A stretch of 64,000 nucleotides of DNA from Micropterix aruncella (taxonomy: Eukaryota; Arthropoda; Insecta; Lepidoptera; Micropterigidae): NCBI GenBank assembly GCA_944548615.1, contig OX155952.1, positions 124,001 through 188,000 of the forward strand, in the 5' to 3' direction. A program made the position numbers and the translations under genes. Within the stretch, counting starts at the first letter, position 1, and every line of letters starts with the position of its first letter. Of the stretch, positions 31,326 to 41,493 are shown in pieces. A model generated the notes under the pieces. That model had not been told where the DNA came from. It saw only the letters and a list, made by a program, of their open reading frames with translations, and ran no database searches.

Positions 31326-31942
31326 GAGCACCAATTGAAAGTGTGCTATGAATTTATGAAGAGTTTTTCGCAATTAGACTACCTACTATTATGTTAAATA
31401 AAGGCTACCTAAATGTGTTAATAAGATGTCAAAGTTTCATTTTAATAAATGTTTCACTTTCCTTAACCCTTCAGGCCTTGGCCCCTCAGCCGATTGACAA
31501 GTTGATGTCCCAAAAAATTTTACTAAAAATTAGTAAAAAAAATCGAATTATGACACTGTCTCACCAACACATTAATTACTGCCAAACCACTGTACCCATA
31601 ATTAAAATAAAACATAATAAAATAAAACAAATTAAATTAAAACGGGGCCGTCACGCTGGATCGAGTAGTGGCCGATATCGGCCAATTGGGGCTCTAGGGG
31701 TTAAAAATATATTTTATTTCAAGGGGTACGTGGGTATTTCAGGATACTGTTTATGTAGGTATGTGTCAATATGGGTACGGTTCTAGGGTTAATGAGACCA
31801 ACCAAAACGTCTCGTAGTGTTTGACCAATTTCGAGCCCAAATATACCATTCGATTACTCAGACATTCACCTAATTTTATCAGTATTTTTAATAAACTGGC
31901 TGATATTATTATTATACAGAGGCAATGGCCTGATGCAACTCA
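31326..31942. other. No gene recognised
   Basis: AT-rich flank of the LINE insertion. TTAAGGGTT/AACCCTTCAGG-like pieces occur at 31,466-31,480 and 31,690-31,710. Confidence 0.4.
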
Positions 31943-32285
31943 GGGACAACACAGTCCACTGTCTAACTACGCCAACAGACAGTCCAACGCCTTACGGCGA
32001 GGCACCGGGAAGTGAACCCAGCGGGCCGACCTCACGCCCTCACTACCAGATTTGATCGAATTTCTCCATCCTCCAGTCTGATCACAGATTCGAAGTCGCT
32101 TGCGCAGCCTCTATCTGATGTTAGCGGTTATTAAGTTTGAATATATAGCAGATCGTGGTGCCCTTTGCCCGCCAATATTGCACGGGATCCGGTGGAAAGT
32201 AGCCGACGTTAGATCAAAGACCTGCCTACTCTCTAGGAATCATACGTCTCCAGATCCCCCAGGTTATTCGCCGGATTTTATAAGC
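31943..32285 (+). repeat. Dispersed repeat, copy 2 (SINE-like, family unknown)
   Basis: Diverged copy of 7,335-7,712 in the same orientation. Shared blocks include GAAGTCGCTTGCGCAGCCT, CTGATGTTAGCGGTTA, GTGCCCTTTGCCCGCC and CCAGGTTATTCGCCGGA. Confidence 0.75.
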
Positions 32286-32835
32286 GCAGCTATACCGCAA
32301 TAATTCCAAGATGGCCAATACCGCCCAAGCTGAGTGGAAACATTAGGAACCTAAATTGCCTATTCGTGACCATTGGCTTTGATAAAAATGTCTGGTTAAT
32401 CATATTGTGTCCGGTTAATCCCTAAAAGCTGCACGAAATATAATATAGTTGAATAAAGCTCACCCAAACGTTTAAACCGGCGTGGTATTGAAATGGAAAT
32501 CGTCTTTGGAGCGCGAGAATGCTTCTCACGAGCCGCTTGGACGTTAATAACATTTTCTATATTTTACAAATACACTAGATTTATTTAACTATGCTTTATT
32601 TTCACTTCCATGGTCACTTCCATGGTCCTTTCAGTCGTTTCAAAGCTAATCGAACAATTGCAAAATAACAAACATAACCTTAAAAACCTAACCTCAAATT
32701 ATGACATTACACTGACAGTTGACACTGACAGTTCTTCGTTTTCTTTCGTTTCATTGCCTGGGTTCTTGTCCATTTAGCCAAATAGGGATGTGTGCCAAGT
32801 ACATCAAAATAATAAACTACGTGTTGTGCAAAAGG
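32286..32835. other. No gene recognised
   Basis: Unassigned sequence; 'CCATGGTCACTTCCATGGTC' repeats at about 32,609-32,630, and a 'TGACAGTTGACACTGACAGT' repeat lies near 32,711. Confidence 0.4.
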
Positions 32836-33008
32836 GGGGCGCCAGTTTTGCATGCGGCAAACTTGCACAAATGTCACTTTTGACAGCTCCAAATTTGTAG
32901 ATAGCAGATTTGCAGGAGGCAAAATTGCAGGAAGCAACCTTGCAGGCGGCAACCTTGCAGGCGGCATTTTTGCAGACGGCGTTCTTGCAGAAAGCAAACT
33001 TGCATACA
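32836..33008 (+). mobile_element. TTAGG/15-bp-repeat element, diverged copy A without core
   Basis: Begins GGGGGGCGCCAGTTTTGCAT like the complete copies, then about nine 15-bp units of the type TTGCAGGCGGCAACC, ending TACAAACCC. The TTAGG-containing centre is absent. No clear target duplication. Confidence 0.75.
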
Positions 33009-33204
33009 AACCCGAAGTTAGCAACGTTTGAGAATGGCGCATTAGGACATGATTACACGAATAAAATAATTTTATATTATTTTACAAACCAAAAATAAAG
33101 CAGCAAAGCGGTCATATGTTATTAATTTTAAATTTAGAAAAAGAAGTAGCAAATTATCATGTCAGGGTAAATTAAAGTGGTGAATATTTTTACCTCTCCA
33201 CATT

Positions 33205-33450
33205 TAATTACCGGCATCCTTGTAGTGGATGATTCAGTACATCAAACTAAACATTTAAAAAAATGTTTTAAGTTTTTCTGTTAGGTTAGGTTAGGATAGG
33301 TTTTTCTTTCCCTAAAATCGAAGTGACATTAATTACCGGCATCCTTGTAGTGGATGATTCAGTACATCAAACTAAACATTAAAAAAAATGTAAACTTTTT
33401 CTGTTAGGTTAGGTTAGGTTAGGTTTTTCTTTCCCTAAAATCGAAAGTTG
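33205..33450 (+). repeat. Two tandem copies of the TTAGG core
   Basis: Period about 125 bp. Each copy contains TAATTACCGGCATCCTTGTA, ACATCAAACTAAACATT, TTTTTCTGTTAGGTTAGG and TTTCTTTCCCTAAAATCGAA. This is the central part of the complete elements at 33,641, 40,408 and 41,068, without their ends. Confidence 0.9.
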
Positions 33451-33640
33451 ATTGCTGAGATCCGCGATGGAGAGGACACTCAAAGAAGTGGACTGGTTTC
33501 CCTACCCTGACATATGAAAACGCGGCTTTTGTCGATTTCTACTCTGGTAACACTAAATTTTAAATACGATGTTTTGCTTCTAACTTCATTTTCTGCAAAA
33601 ATGCCGTCTGCAAAAATGCCGACCCTCGAAACGTTAGTTT

Positions 33641-34061
33641 GGGTCCCATCAAACTTGCAGAAGGCAAATTTGCAGACGGCAATCTTGCAGACGGCATTCT
33701 TGCAGGCGGCAGTTTTGCAGAAGGCAATCTTGCAGAAGGCAGTTTTGCAAATGTCAAACTGACGTTTCAAAAACCTAACCTAACCTAACAGAAAAACTTA
33801 AAACATTTTTTTTAATGTTTAGTTTGATGTATAAAAGTCATCCACTACAAGGATGCCGGTAATTAATGTCACTTCGATTTTAGGGAAAGAAAAACCTAAC
33901 CTAACCTAACCTAACAGAAAAACTTAAAAACTGTACTGAAGGTTGCCGCCTGCAAGGTTGCTTCCTGCAAGGTTGCCTCCTGCAAATCTGCCCTCAACAA
34001 ATTTGGACCTGTCAAAAGTGACATTTGTGCAAAATTGCCGCATGCAAAACTGGCGCCCCCC
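33641..34061 (-). mobile_element. TTAGG/15-bp-repeat element, complete copy B
   Basis: 421 bp, inverted relative to copies C and D. It starts GGGTCCCATCAAACTTGCAG and ends GGCGCCCCCC. Target duplication GTTAGTTT at 33,633-33,640 and 34,062-34,069 is exact. Inside: eight or so 15-bp units, a TTAGG tract (as CCTAA), the TAATTACCGGCATCC core in reverse, a second CCTAA tract, then more 15-bp units. Sequence to the right (34,070-34,184) is the end of another copy, so B appears to have jumped into a relative. Confidence 0.9.
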
Positions 34062-34069
34062 GTTAGTTT

Positions 34070-34184
34070 GACATTTGCAAAACTGCCTTCTGCAAGATTG
34101 CCTTCTGCAAAACTGCCGCCTGCAAGAATGCCGTCTGCAAGATTGCCGTCTGCAAATCTGCCTTCTGCAAGTTTGATGGGACCC
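34070..34184 (+). mobile_element. Half copy of the TTAGG/15-bp-repeat element
   Basis: Reads GACATTTGCAAAACTGCCTT, then 15-bp units to the end TTTGATGGGACCC, in the orientation of copies C and D. The rest of this older copy was displaced by copy B. Confidence 0.85.
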
Positions 34185-34828
34185 GTGCAAAAAATGTAGC
34201 GGCAATCGCCGAGCTAACCGGCCCAATTAGATGTGAAGTGAGCGTCGCTCATTTCACACCGCTTTGAGCCACTGGGCCCTGCGCCCTTGCGAAAAAGCCT
34301 CTAATAATATAAGCACAGAACTTGGACCTATCCTCCCGAATGGCCGCCTGAATACCTGCAATATTCTGGCAGAGAAATACCTGAAATAAAGCAAAAGTCT
34401 GGCGGAACTCGCGCGTGATGCTAGTTCTAAATTCTTTGAAAGTTTGGTGAAATTTAAGCAAATTCGTTGGTATTTATGCAGTTTAGCGAACTTCAATGTA
34501 GAAGACATTGAAGATCTTTGAATGTCACTAAAAATCTATTTGAAAATTTGCTCTATCTTTATAAATAAGCGAGATGTAGGCATATAAAGACGCGCGAAAC
34601 ACCTATACGGTGGTATGTTAAGTTAGTTTTTTTACAGATTCATAAACACCTATATGGCGGTAGGTAAAGTTACTTTTTTTAAAGCTTCATTATCACCTAT
34701 TTGGTGGTAGCCTAACTTAGTTTTTTTTTTAAATGGCAGAACCAACTAAACTGCTTAAATTCCTAGGGTAAATATATTTTTCTGGCTGAGAGATACTGGA
34801 CTTGATTGTGTTTCTTCGTGAACTAAAA
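34185..34828. other. No gene recognised
   Basis: Contains three spaced versions of CACCTATA(C/T)GGTGGTA-like motif near 34,600-34,710 (CACCTATACGGTGGTATG, CACCTATATGGCGGTAGG, CACCTATTTGGTGGTAGC). Confidence 0.5.
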
Positions 34829-35285
34829 TCGGTAAAGTTTGTGAGGTTGTAGGAAGTTATCTCTGGATCTACTGAACAGGATTTTGAGTGTTATTTGTGA
34901 GTGTCATAGGTTATATATTAATCTGAAAAATTAAAAGACTTTTTTGTGGTAATCGGATTTGCAAAGTAAGTCGGAGCCAAAACGGTCGAACGAAAACATT
35001 TCTAATTAACGCTGCCTTAACGATGGGAGATATATGATTAGGTTCTAGAGAAAAGTTGTAGAGCTTGATAATGCCTACAAAAAAGGCAGGGACAGCATAT
35101 GTCTTACTTTTATATTTAAGTCACAAAAAGTAGTATTTTATATTTAAAAAATAATTTAAATCGTTAGGTCATGTTTATTGGTCATATTATCAACAATTAT
35201 TAATTCTTATCAAAATAAGTAAATTTATCGTCTCAAGTGTTTAAAACAAAAGACTTTTCCCTTTTACTGCATAAATAGTTAAAGA
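34829..35285 (+). repeat. First copy of the Helitron-like body (tandem duplicate)
   Basis: Direct repeat of about 35,372-35,882 at an offset near 545 bp, starting GGTAAAGTTTGTGAGGTTGT and running through GGTCATGTTTATTGGTCATA and TTATCGTCTCAAGTGTTTAA. Divergence looks around ten percent. Confidence 0.85.
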
Positions 35286-35329
35286 GATAATACGACATAG
35301 GTATGGAACCGCGACCGTGTCGTAATCTA

Positions 35330-36132
35330 TCTATACTAATATTATCTATACTTCTATCCTAATATTATAAAGAGGTAAAGTTTGTGAGGTTGTAGGAAGT
35401 AATCTCTGGATCTACTGAAACGATTTTGAACATTCTTTTACCAATAGAAATGCACATTGTTTGTGACTGTCATAGGGCTATATCATTGATTTTATACACT
35501 ATAAAATCAATGGCTATATATTAACCCGAAAAATTAAAAGACTTTTTCGTGGTAGTTGGATTTGCAAAGTAAGTCGGAGAAAAAACGGTCAAATGAAAAC
35601 GTTTCTTACGAACGCTGCTTTAACGATGAGAGCTATATGATTGAGTTCTAGAGAAAAGTTGTAGAGCTTGGTAATGCCTATAAAAAGTCAGCGACAGCAT
35701 ATATCTAAATTTTATATTTAAGTCACAAAAAGTAGTTTTTTTATATTAAAAAAATAATTTAAATCGTTAGGTCATGTTTATTGGTCATATTATCAATAAT
35801 TATGAATTCATATCAAAATAAGTAAATTTATCGTCTCAAGTGTTTAAAACAAAAGACTTTTCCTTTTTACTGCATATAATTTCTGCAGACACTCACAAAT
35901 AATACTGCAAGACACTCACAAATAAGACACTCACAAGAAGAGACTCACAAATAACGGTAATATAGTCAAATTAGCATCCAAATACATACATACATATGCA
36001 GTAAAAATATAACTTTTCTTTTGGCAGTCAGGAAATAAATCATAGCACTCAGTAACTAACCGACCCACACTCATAATTTCATCACAAGTAAAAAGTTTTA
36101 CCGCCCAACGAAGTGGGCACGGGTCAGCTAGT
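35330..36132 (+). mobile_element. Non-autonomous Helitron-like element
   Basis: Starts TCTATACTAATATTAT after an A and ends CTAG before a T. The 3' end has the Helitron arrangement: a short hairpin (GCCCA...TGGGC, about 36,101-36,116), 9 bases, then CTAG. There are no TIRs and no coding capacity. The body (GTAAAGTTTGTGAGGTTGTA, CTCTGGATCTACTGAA, TGACTGTCATAGG) is a type of repeat I associate with moths and butterflies. A short GACACTCACAAATAA repeat lies at 35,888-35,955. Confidence 0.7.
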
Positions 36133-39100
36133 CGTAACATAAAATGGAAATAATTATATCTTGAGATCAACAATTTTATTTATAATTTAAGTCAGGAAGA
36201 TTTTAAAATGAATATTGCCCTTGTCAAGTAACATGAGGCATTGGCAAAGCATAGAAACTGCTAGTTTCCGCAACATTATCGTCATCGTCTACTACGGGCC
36301 AAAAAAGCATTTTAGATTTATCCCAACCTTTTTTAAAAATAAGTACGGTGTATGTGCCAATAGAGTATTCTCTATTTTTCCTATGTACGAATAAAGCAAT
36401 ATTGTAGGAATGAAAACCATGACAAGCTTCATTCTTAACATTTTCTTTTTGGCGTCGCAATTTTTTGTATTGTCTTATCCATGTCATCAGTGCGCTTATC
36501 AACATTGTGCCGTCTCAGTGTCCATATAAAAGGCATGTCTTTTATTTGTCGTTGTGTCTCAAAAACGGAAGTACACTTCCACGCTTCATTCATAATATTT
36601 TCTTTGTTGTCATCCTCGATTTTCGTATTGTTCTTTCCCATGTTATCTCAGTGCTCATCAATATTGTCTTCATATACGTCGTCAGTATCCATTAAAATTT
36701 CTTTTGGGTCGAAAGCGGTGGCATCAAAAATGAATTTTCAAACTCTTTCTGGTCATTTCGATTGAATTTTTGAGAAGTTTTTATGTAAAAACTGAATCGC
36801 TGCTAATCAAATGGAACATTCCATAATATTTTGTCATTATTAGTCGAAATGGTTGGTATTGAAATAATTATGTCACTTAAAAATGTCTGGTCGTCAATTT
36901 AGTTTAAAAGTACAGTATTGCTAATATTGCTGACATCGTTGCGAATTGTTGGGAAGTCAATAATAAAATACGTCTTCATTTAATGTATTATTAAGAACTA
37001 GTGTATCGTTGTTCAATACATTGCTTGCTGCTTGAACTTTCGGTGTATCGTCTTTCATATCATTGCTAGCAAGGTGGTTTACATTAAACACATCTTCTTC
37101 GTATAGTGCCATCTCCTATCGGAGGTCGGCGGTGATTATGGCCACTTGGGCCCGTGATGTTGCGGCGCGGAACAACTCGGTAATGCTTGAGTTGAACCAT
37201 TCAACGAGGTTTTGTAGCCAGTGGGTTCTTCTACGGCCAGGTCTTCGGCGGCCTTTCATCTTTCCTTGCAGGATTAATTGGAGAAGGTGGTATTTGTTAC
37301 CACACATTATGTGGCCCATGTATTTTAATTTCCATCTAGTTTATACATAGTTCAGTAATTCCAACCTTTGTGCATTATTTGCAGCACCGTCTCATTCGTG
37401 ATTCTATCCGTCCAAGATATTTTCAGTATTCTCCTGTAAATCCGCATTTCGAAAGCTTCTAATCTTTTGCACAACTTCTACTCCGTACAGGATGACTGAA
37501 AATATGTAACACCGCACCAGACGGCATCTAGTGAACAGTTTGAGACTTCGGTTGCAGAAGAGTTGGCTCATATTGATAAACGCAGCTCTAGCTTGTTCGA
37601 TGCGACATCTGACTTCTACACTATTGTATTCTTGATCATTCACAATACAGCCAAGGTATTTATATTGGCGAACCCTCTCCAGAAGTTGGTTCTTGATGTG
37701 GATAGTGGCAGCTGACGATGTACGTCCGACAACGATGAACTTGGTCTTCTTGATGTTTAAACACATGGTTAAGTATAATTTCATCGTATTGAGTTGAGTG
37801 AAGCTTTCTACAAAATCGCTATTGATTGATTCCGGTGATGTGATGCCAATCCCAACGCTCAATATCCCCAAATGCTAGTTATGGTTGCACGGTAGGTACG
37901 TAGTTGAAACTGCAGATAAAAGAGTTCAGCCTTTCGGAAAGGTACACTTTGAGGCAACGACTGCCATCAGATTAGCTGAGAAAAATATAAACATTAAATA
38001 AAGTAACAACACAGATTAAACTAAGCTAAACGTTTTCAAAAACGTTCATTGTTCCTTTAAATAGCGAAATGTTTTGTGAAAATCTTCTGTTTAATATCGT
38101 TTCCTCCTTTATGCTCTTAATATTGACGTTTTTGACTGAACCAACATCTCTACCATGCTAAGCTTTACAGAGTTGTCGGCTGTTCATTTGACAAATTGCA
38201 TGTCTATATTTTTGGTGTAACAAGAACTACTCTTGAGTCCTTCCTAATTTGTCAATTATATCCCAAAGATAATCATGAAGTTTCTTTTTTATCCTAATAG
38301 TGGTTGTATGTTCTTAACCGTCCCTTTCCTTGTAAGTCTGTTTCCCTTTCAGCCACTTGTAATAGTTTATCTTCAGGTCGTTACTAAATTGTTTGTAATC
38401 TAACACCTTATTCACACATCGCTGACAACTTCTATCGAAACACTTTTCATCAGTAGTAGGTACTGCAGCAGATACTTTTAGGAATTTTTGAGCTTGAACC
38501 TTCTTTGGTTTTATTTGCCTTTTCAGAGCGCTAATCAAAAGATCTATATTAGCATGCAGTTTGCACTGGCAGGTATCTCTTGAATTAGGGGAAAGCATTC
38601 AAATTGGTCTGTACTTACAGAAAGTAGAGTAACTTACTTTGCATACATACTTCTGTCGAAAATCTTTCATTCTGTCATGTTTTCTGTCAACTTTTTCTGT
38701 TTTTTGACGCCGTAACGCTTCACAAACTCTTTTTTTACCAGAACCTTGTCTAATATTGACATCTTCCTCAACAAATGAATCTATTTTAGTCTCTAATTCA
38801 TTTAAAGTTGCTGTTTTAAATTGTTTTTTTTTCTGTAGGAAAATGACACTTTACCAAGAACTTTACACCTTTTCAGCCTATCTCTATTGTTAATCATTTT
38901 TTCAAAAAGCCTTTTGTTTTTTCTGTCAAGCCATTTGTATTCTTTTCCAAGGTTCTTTGACAGAGACTCCCCAAAAAGTAACTTTTCTTCAACTATTTTG
39001 CTGCATTTCTTTTATCATATTATTCACCCTTGGGTCTTCGATAATCAGTTTTTTTATTTCACTATATTTTTTTGTTTCTTAAATTTGACGATTTCATCTT

Positions 39101-39545
39101 TCAATTGCTTGAAGATTTTCTGATGTCTGTAGCTCAATCTTCTTATTATCATTTTCGCGTTTGTGAGTTGACGACGGTGTGGTAATGCGTTTTCAATCTG
39201 TAATGGATCTTCCACTTTCCTGTTTATGTATATATTTTCGATCTCGCTGTCATTTGGGGAATCTTCCCATATAATTATTATTTTCTTTTTATTTCTTCTT
39301 TTTTTCTTCAAGTATTGTGTACTTTTTTACACCACCTTTTCCTCTGTTCCCTTTGAGCTCGTGGTGTCATGACTTTAATATTAGAAATTTTCTGCATTTC
39401 TTTTCGCATATCGTACCTTTTTCTTTTTTTCTCCTTTTGCATTGAGTTCTTGGCTTTTTTTGTTCATATTTTTCTTTTTTGTATTGCCTATCTTTTCCCA
39501 GCTTTCCTTTTTTGGATAACTTTTTCTTTGTCATTTTAAATTGCA
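36133..39545 (-). pseudogene. Decayed transposon-type gene of unassigned family
   Basis: On the minus strand, 39,540-39,390 codes a lysine/arginine-rich start ('KKKLSKKGKLGKDRQYKKEK', 'CKRRKKKKVRYAKRNAENF'). 39,310-39,055 continues basic, and 38,598-38,314 has a Cys/His cluster ('DTCQCKLHANIDLLISALK', 'CFDRSCQRCVNKVL', 'KINYYKWLKGKQTY'). Near 38,230-38,130, 'NIDMQFVK' resembles the acidic core of the same family. The end is at 36,640-36,224 ('KNNTKIEDDNKENIMNEAW', 'IGTYTVLIFKKGWDKSKM'). I recognise the overall pattern as that of a widespread uncharacterised insect transposon protein, but cannot name it. Many frame breaks, and an RTE-like LINE (37,090-37,875) is inserted in it. Confidence 0.5.
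37090..37875 (-). pseudogene. RTE-like LINE, 5'-truncated RT C-terminus
   Basis: 'LNIKKTKFIVVGR', 'LLERVRQYKYLGCIVND', 'CRIEQARAAFINMSQLF' and 'RCRLVRCYIFSVILYGVEVV' are the thumb region of RTE-type reverse transcriptases. After a frame break 'NKYHLLQLILQGKMKGRR', 'GRRRTHWLQNLVEWF' and 'LFRAATSRAQVAIITADL' give the usual C-terminus, ending in an acidic/GAA-rich 3' tail at about 37,090-37,110. The flanking decayed gene reads on past this tail ('EEDVFNVNHLASNDMKDDTP'), which shows nesting. Confidence 0.85.
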
Positions 39546-40399
39546 ATATGAAAATTCTAAATCTAAGGAAAAATAAAATAATTGCAAAGTATTTTAATTT
39601 AAAAGATTTAGGAATATTAAAATGCTGTATTCTATAACTGCAATATCAGTGAGGACTAGCAAACTAGAATGATTGGATGAATGGAACTCTTGAAAGCAGT
39701 AATTTCAAAAAGGTAATAAAATACGAATTTATACGTAACAATTAAATGCCCGTTTAATCACCGCTATGAAATTGTTATAGTGAAATAAATGTTTCAACTC
39801 TTTATTTGTAAGAATAGGGGGAATAGAAGTGTCTTTTTTTATTATATTTGCACACAAAAAAATGAGTGCAAAAGTGATAAACAATTGATACTGGAAACAA
39901 AGATTATCGCAAACTATAGATAGTGATAATCTACAATTAAAACCACAACAGATAGCAGTTTTTCGCTTCCTGGCTTTACCCACATTTTTCCCAATAACTT
40001 GGTAAGTAATTAGCAAATATTTGCAGGCATTTTTTCAAATGTTTGTTACAAATATCTATGTAGGGTACTAGAAAACATAAAATATATAGCGTGGGCAAGC
40101 GTGGGTAACTGTTGAAAGTCTCGATGAACTTAAAAAAAACTTTTTTTTCCCTATTTTATTTTTCAATTTTTTACACGTAACCTGAATAATAACATTGAAA
40201 AGGTTTAGCTGTTCTGAAATTTGCAGCAGATAATATTTTCATAAATATAAAATACTTTATATCTATTCCTACAAGTTTACCGAGAAATAAACTTTTAAAT
40301 AGTAGAAGTGAACAGACATGGACATCCAAAAAAATAATAAATTTTGCGGCATTGAAAACAATATTTTTCTATATTGTAACAAAAACCGTTCATTTGCGC
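39546..40399. other. AT-rich gap, no gene recognised
   Basis: No family match on either strand. Confidence 0.5.
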
Positions 40400-40407
40400 G
40401 ATCGTGG

Positions 40408-40817
40408 GGGGGGGGGCAGTTTTGCATGCGGCAATTTTGCACAAATGTCACTTTTGACAGTTCCAAATTTGTTGAGGGCAGATTTGCAGGAGGCAACTTT
40501 GCAGGCGGCAACCTTGCAGGCGGCAACCTTCAGTACAGTTTTTAAGTTTTTCTGTTAGGTTAGGTTGGGTTAGGTTTTTCTTTCCCTAAAATCGAAGTGA
40601 CATTAATTACCGGCATCCTTGTAGTGGATGACTTTTATACATCAAACTAAACATTAAAAAAAATGTTTTAAGTTTTTCTGTTAGGTTAGGTTAGGTCATT
40701 TTGACATTTGCAAAACTGCCTTCTGCAAGATTGCCTTCTGCAAAACTGCCGCCTGCAAGAATGCCGTCTGCAAGATTGCCGTCTGCAAATTTGCCTTCTG
40801 CAAGTTTGATGGGACCC
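40408..40817 (+). mobile_element. TTAGG/15-bp-repeat element, complete copy C
   Basis: 410 bp between exact 8-bp duplications GATCGTGG (40,400-40,407 and 40,818-40,825). Starts with a G run and CAGTTTTGCATGCGG and ends TTTGATGGGACCC. Four or so 15-bp units, GGTTAGGTTGGGTTAGG, the TAATTACCGGCATCC core, GTTAGGTTAGGTTAGG, then seven or so 15-bp units. Open frames in it spell pentapeptide-like repeats (GNLAG, ARLPP) but are far too short for a protein. Confidence 0.93.
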
Positions 40818-40909
40818 GATCGTGGCATTCATTCATTTGAGCCGAAAATTCGGGGTTTTTTCCTTGTGTTTTTCAATTCCTGGCGTTGTTTTGACGTTAT
40901 ACCTACCAC

Positions 40910-40980
40910 TGATTTTATAGTGTAATTACACTATAATTGATTTTATAGTGTAATTACACTATAAAATCAATGGTTATACG
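40910..40980. repeat. Perfect 36-bp palindrome plus partial duplicate
   Basis: 40,936-40,971 equals its own reverse complement; the left half reads ATTGATTTTATAGTGTAA. 40,910-40,935 repeats the first part of it. A close relative, ATTGATTTTATA-CAC-TATAAAATCAAT, lies at about 35,484-35,510 in the Helitron-like element. Confidence 0.95.
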
Positions 40981-41067
40981 AACATTTCTCCAATATAACC
41001 ATAACTTAAAATAGATCGTGAAATGACAGCTAGAGATGTGCGAATCGTTTCACACTGTCGTGAGTAG

Positions 41068-41485
41068 GGGGGGGGGCGCCAGTTTTGCATGCGGCAATTT
41101 TGCACAAATGACACTTTTGACAGGTCCAAATTTGTTGAGGGCAGATTTGCAGGAGGCAACCTTGCAGGAAGCAACCTTGCAGGCGGCAACCTTCAGTACA
41201 GTTTTTAAGTTTTTCTGTTAGGTTAGGTTAGGTTAGGTTAGGTTTTTCTTTCCCTAAAATCGAAGTGACATTAATTACCGGCATCCTTGTAGTGGATGAC
41301 TTTTATACATCAAACTAAACATTAAAAAAAATGTTTTAAGTGTTTCTGTTAGGTTAGGTTAGGTCATTTTGACATTTGCAAAACTGCCTTCTGCAAGATT
41401 GCCTTCTGCAAAACTGCCGCCTGCAAGAATGCCGTCTGCAAGATTGCCGTCTGCAAATTTGCCTTCTGCAAGTTTGATGGGACCC
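41068..41485 (+). mobile_element. TTAGG/15-bp-repeat element, complete copy D
   Basis: 418 bp with 8-bp flanks GTGAGTAG (41,060-41,067) and GTAAGTAG (41,486-41,493), one mismatch. Same order of modules as copy C; the first TTAGG tract is longer here (four repeats). It starts with a G run and GCGCCAGTTTTGCATGCGG and ends TTTGATGGGACCC. Confidence 0.93.
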
Positions 41486-41493
41486 GTAAGTAG

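Noticed and set aside
33280..33425. TTAGG runs as a real telomere or internal telomeric block
   Set aside because: Only two to four repeats per site, always inside the same dispersed element.
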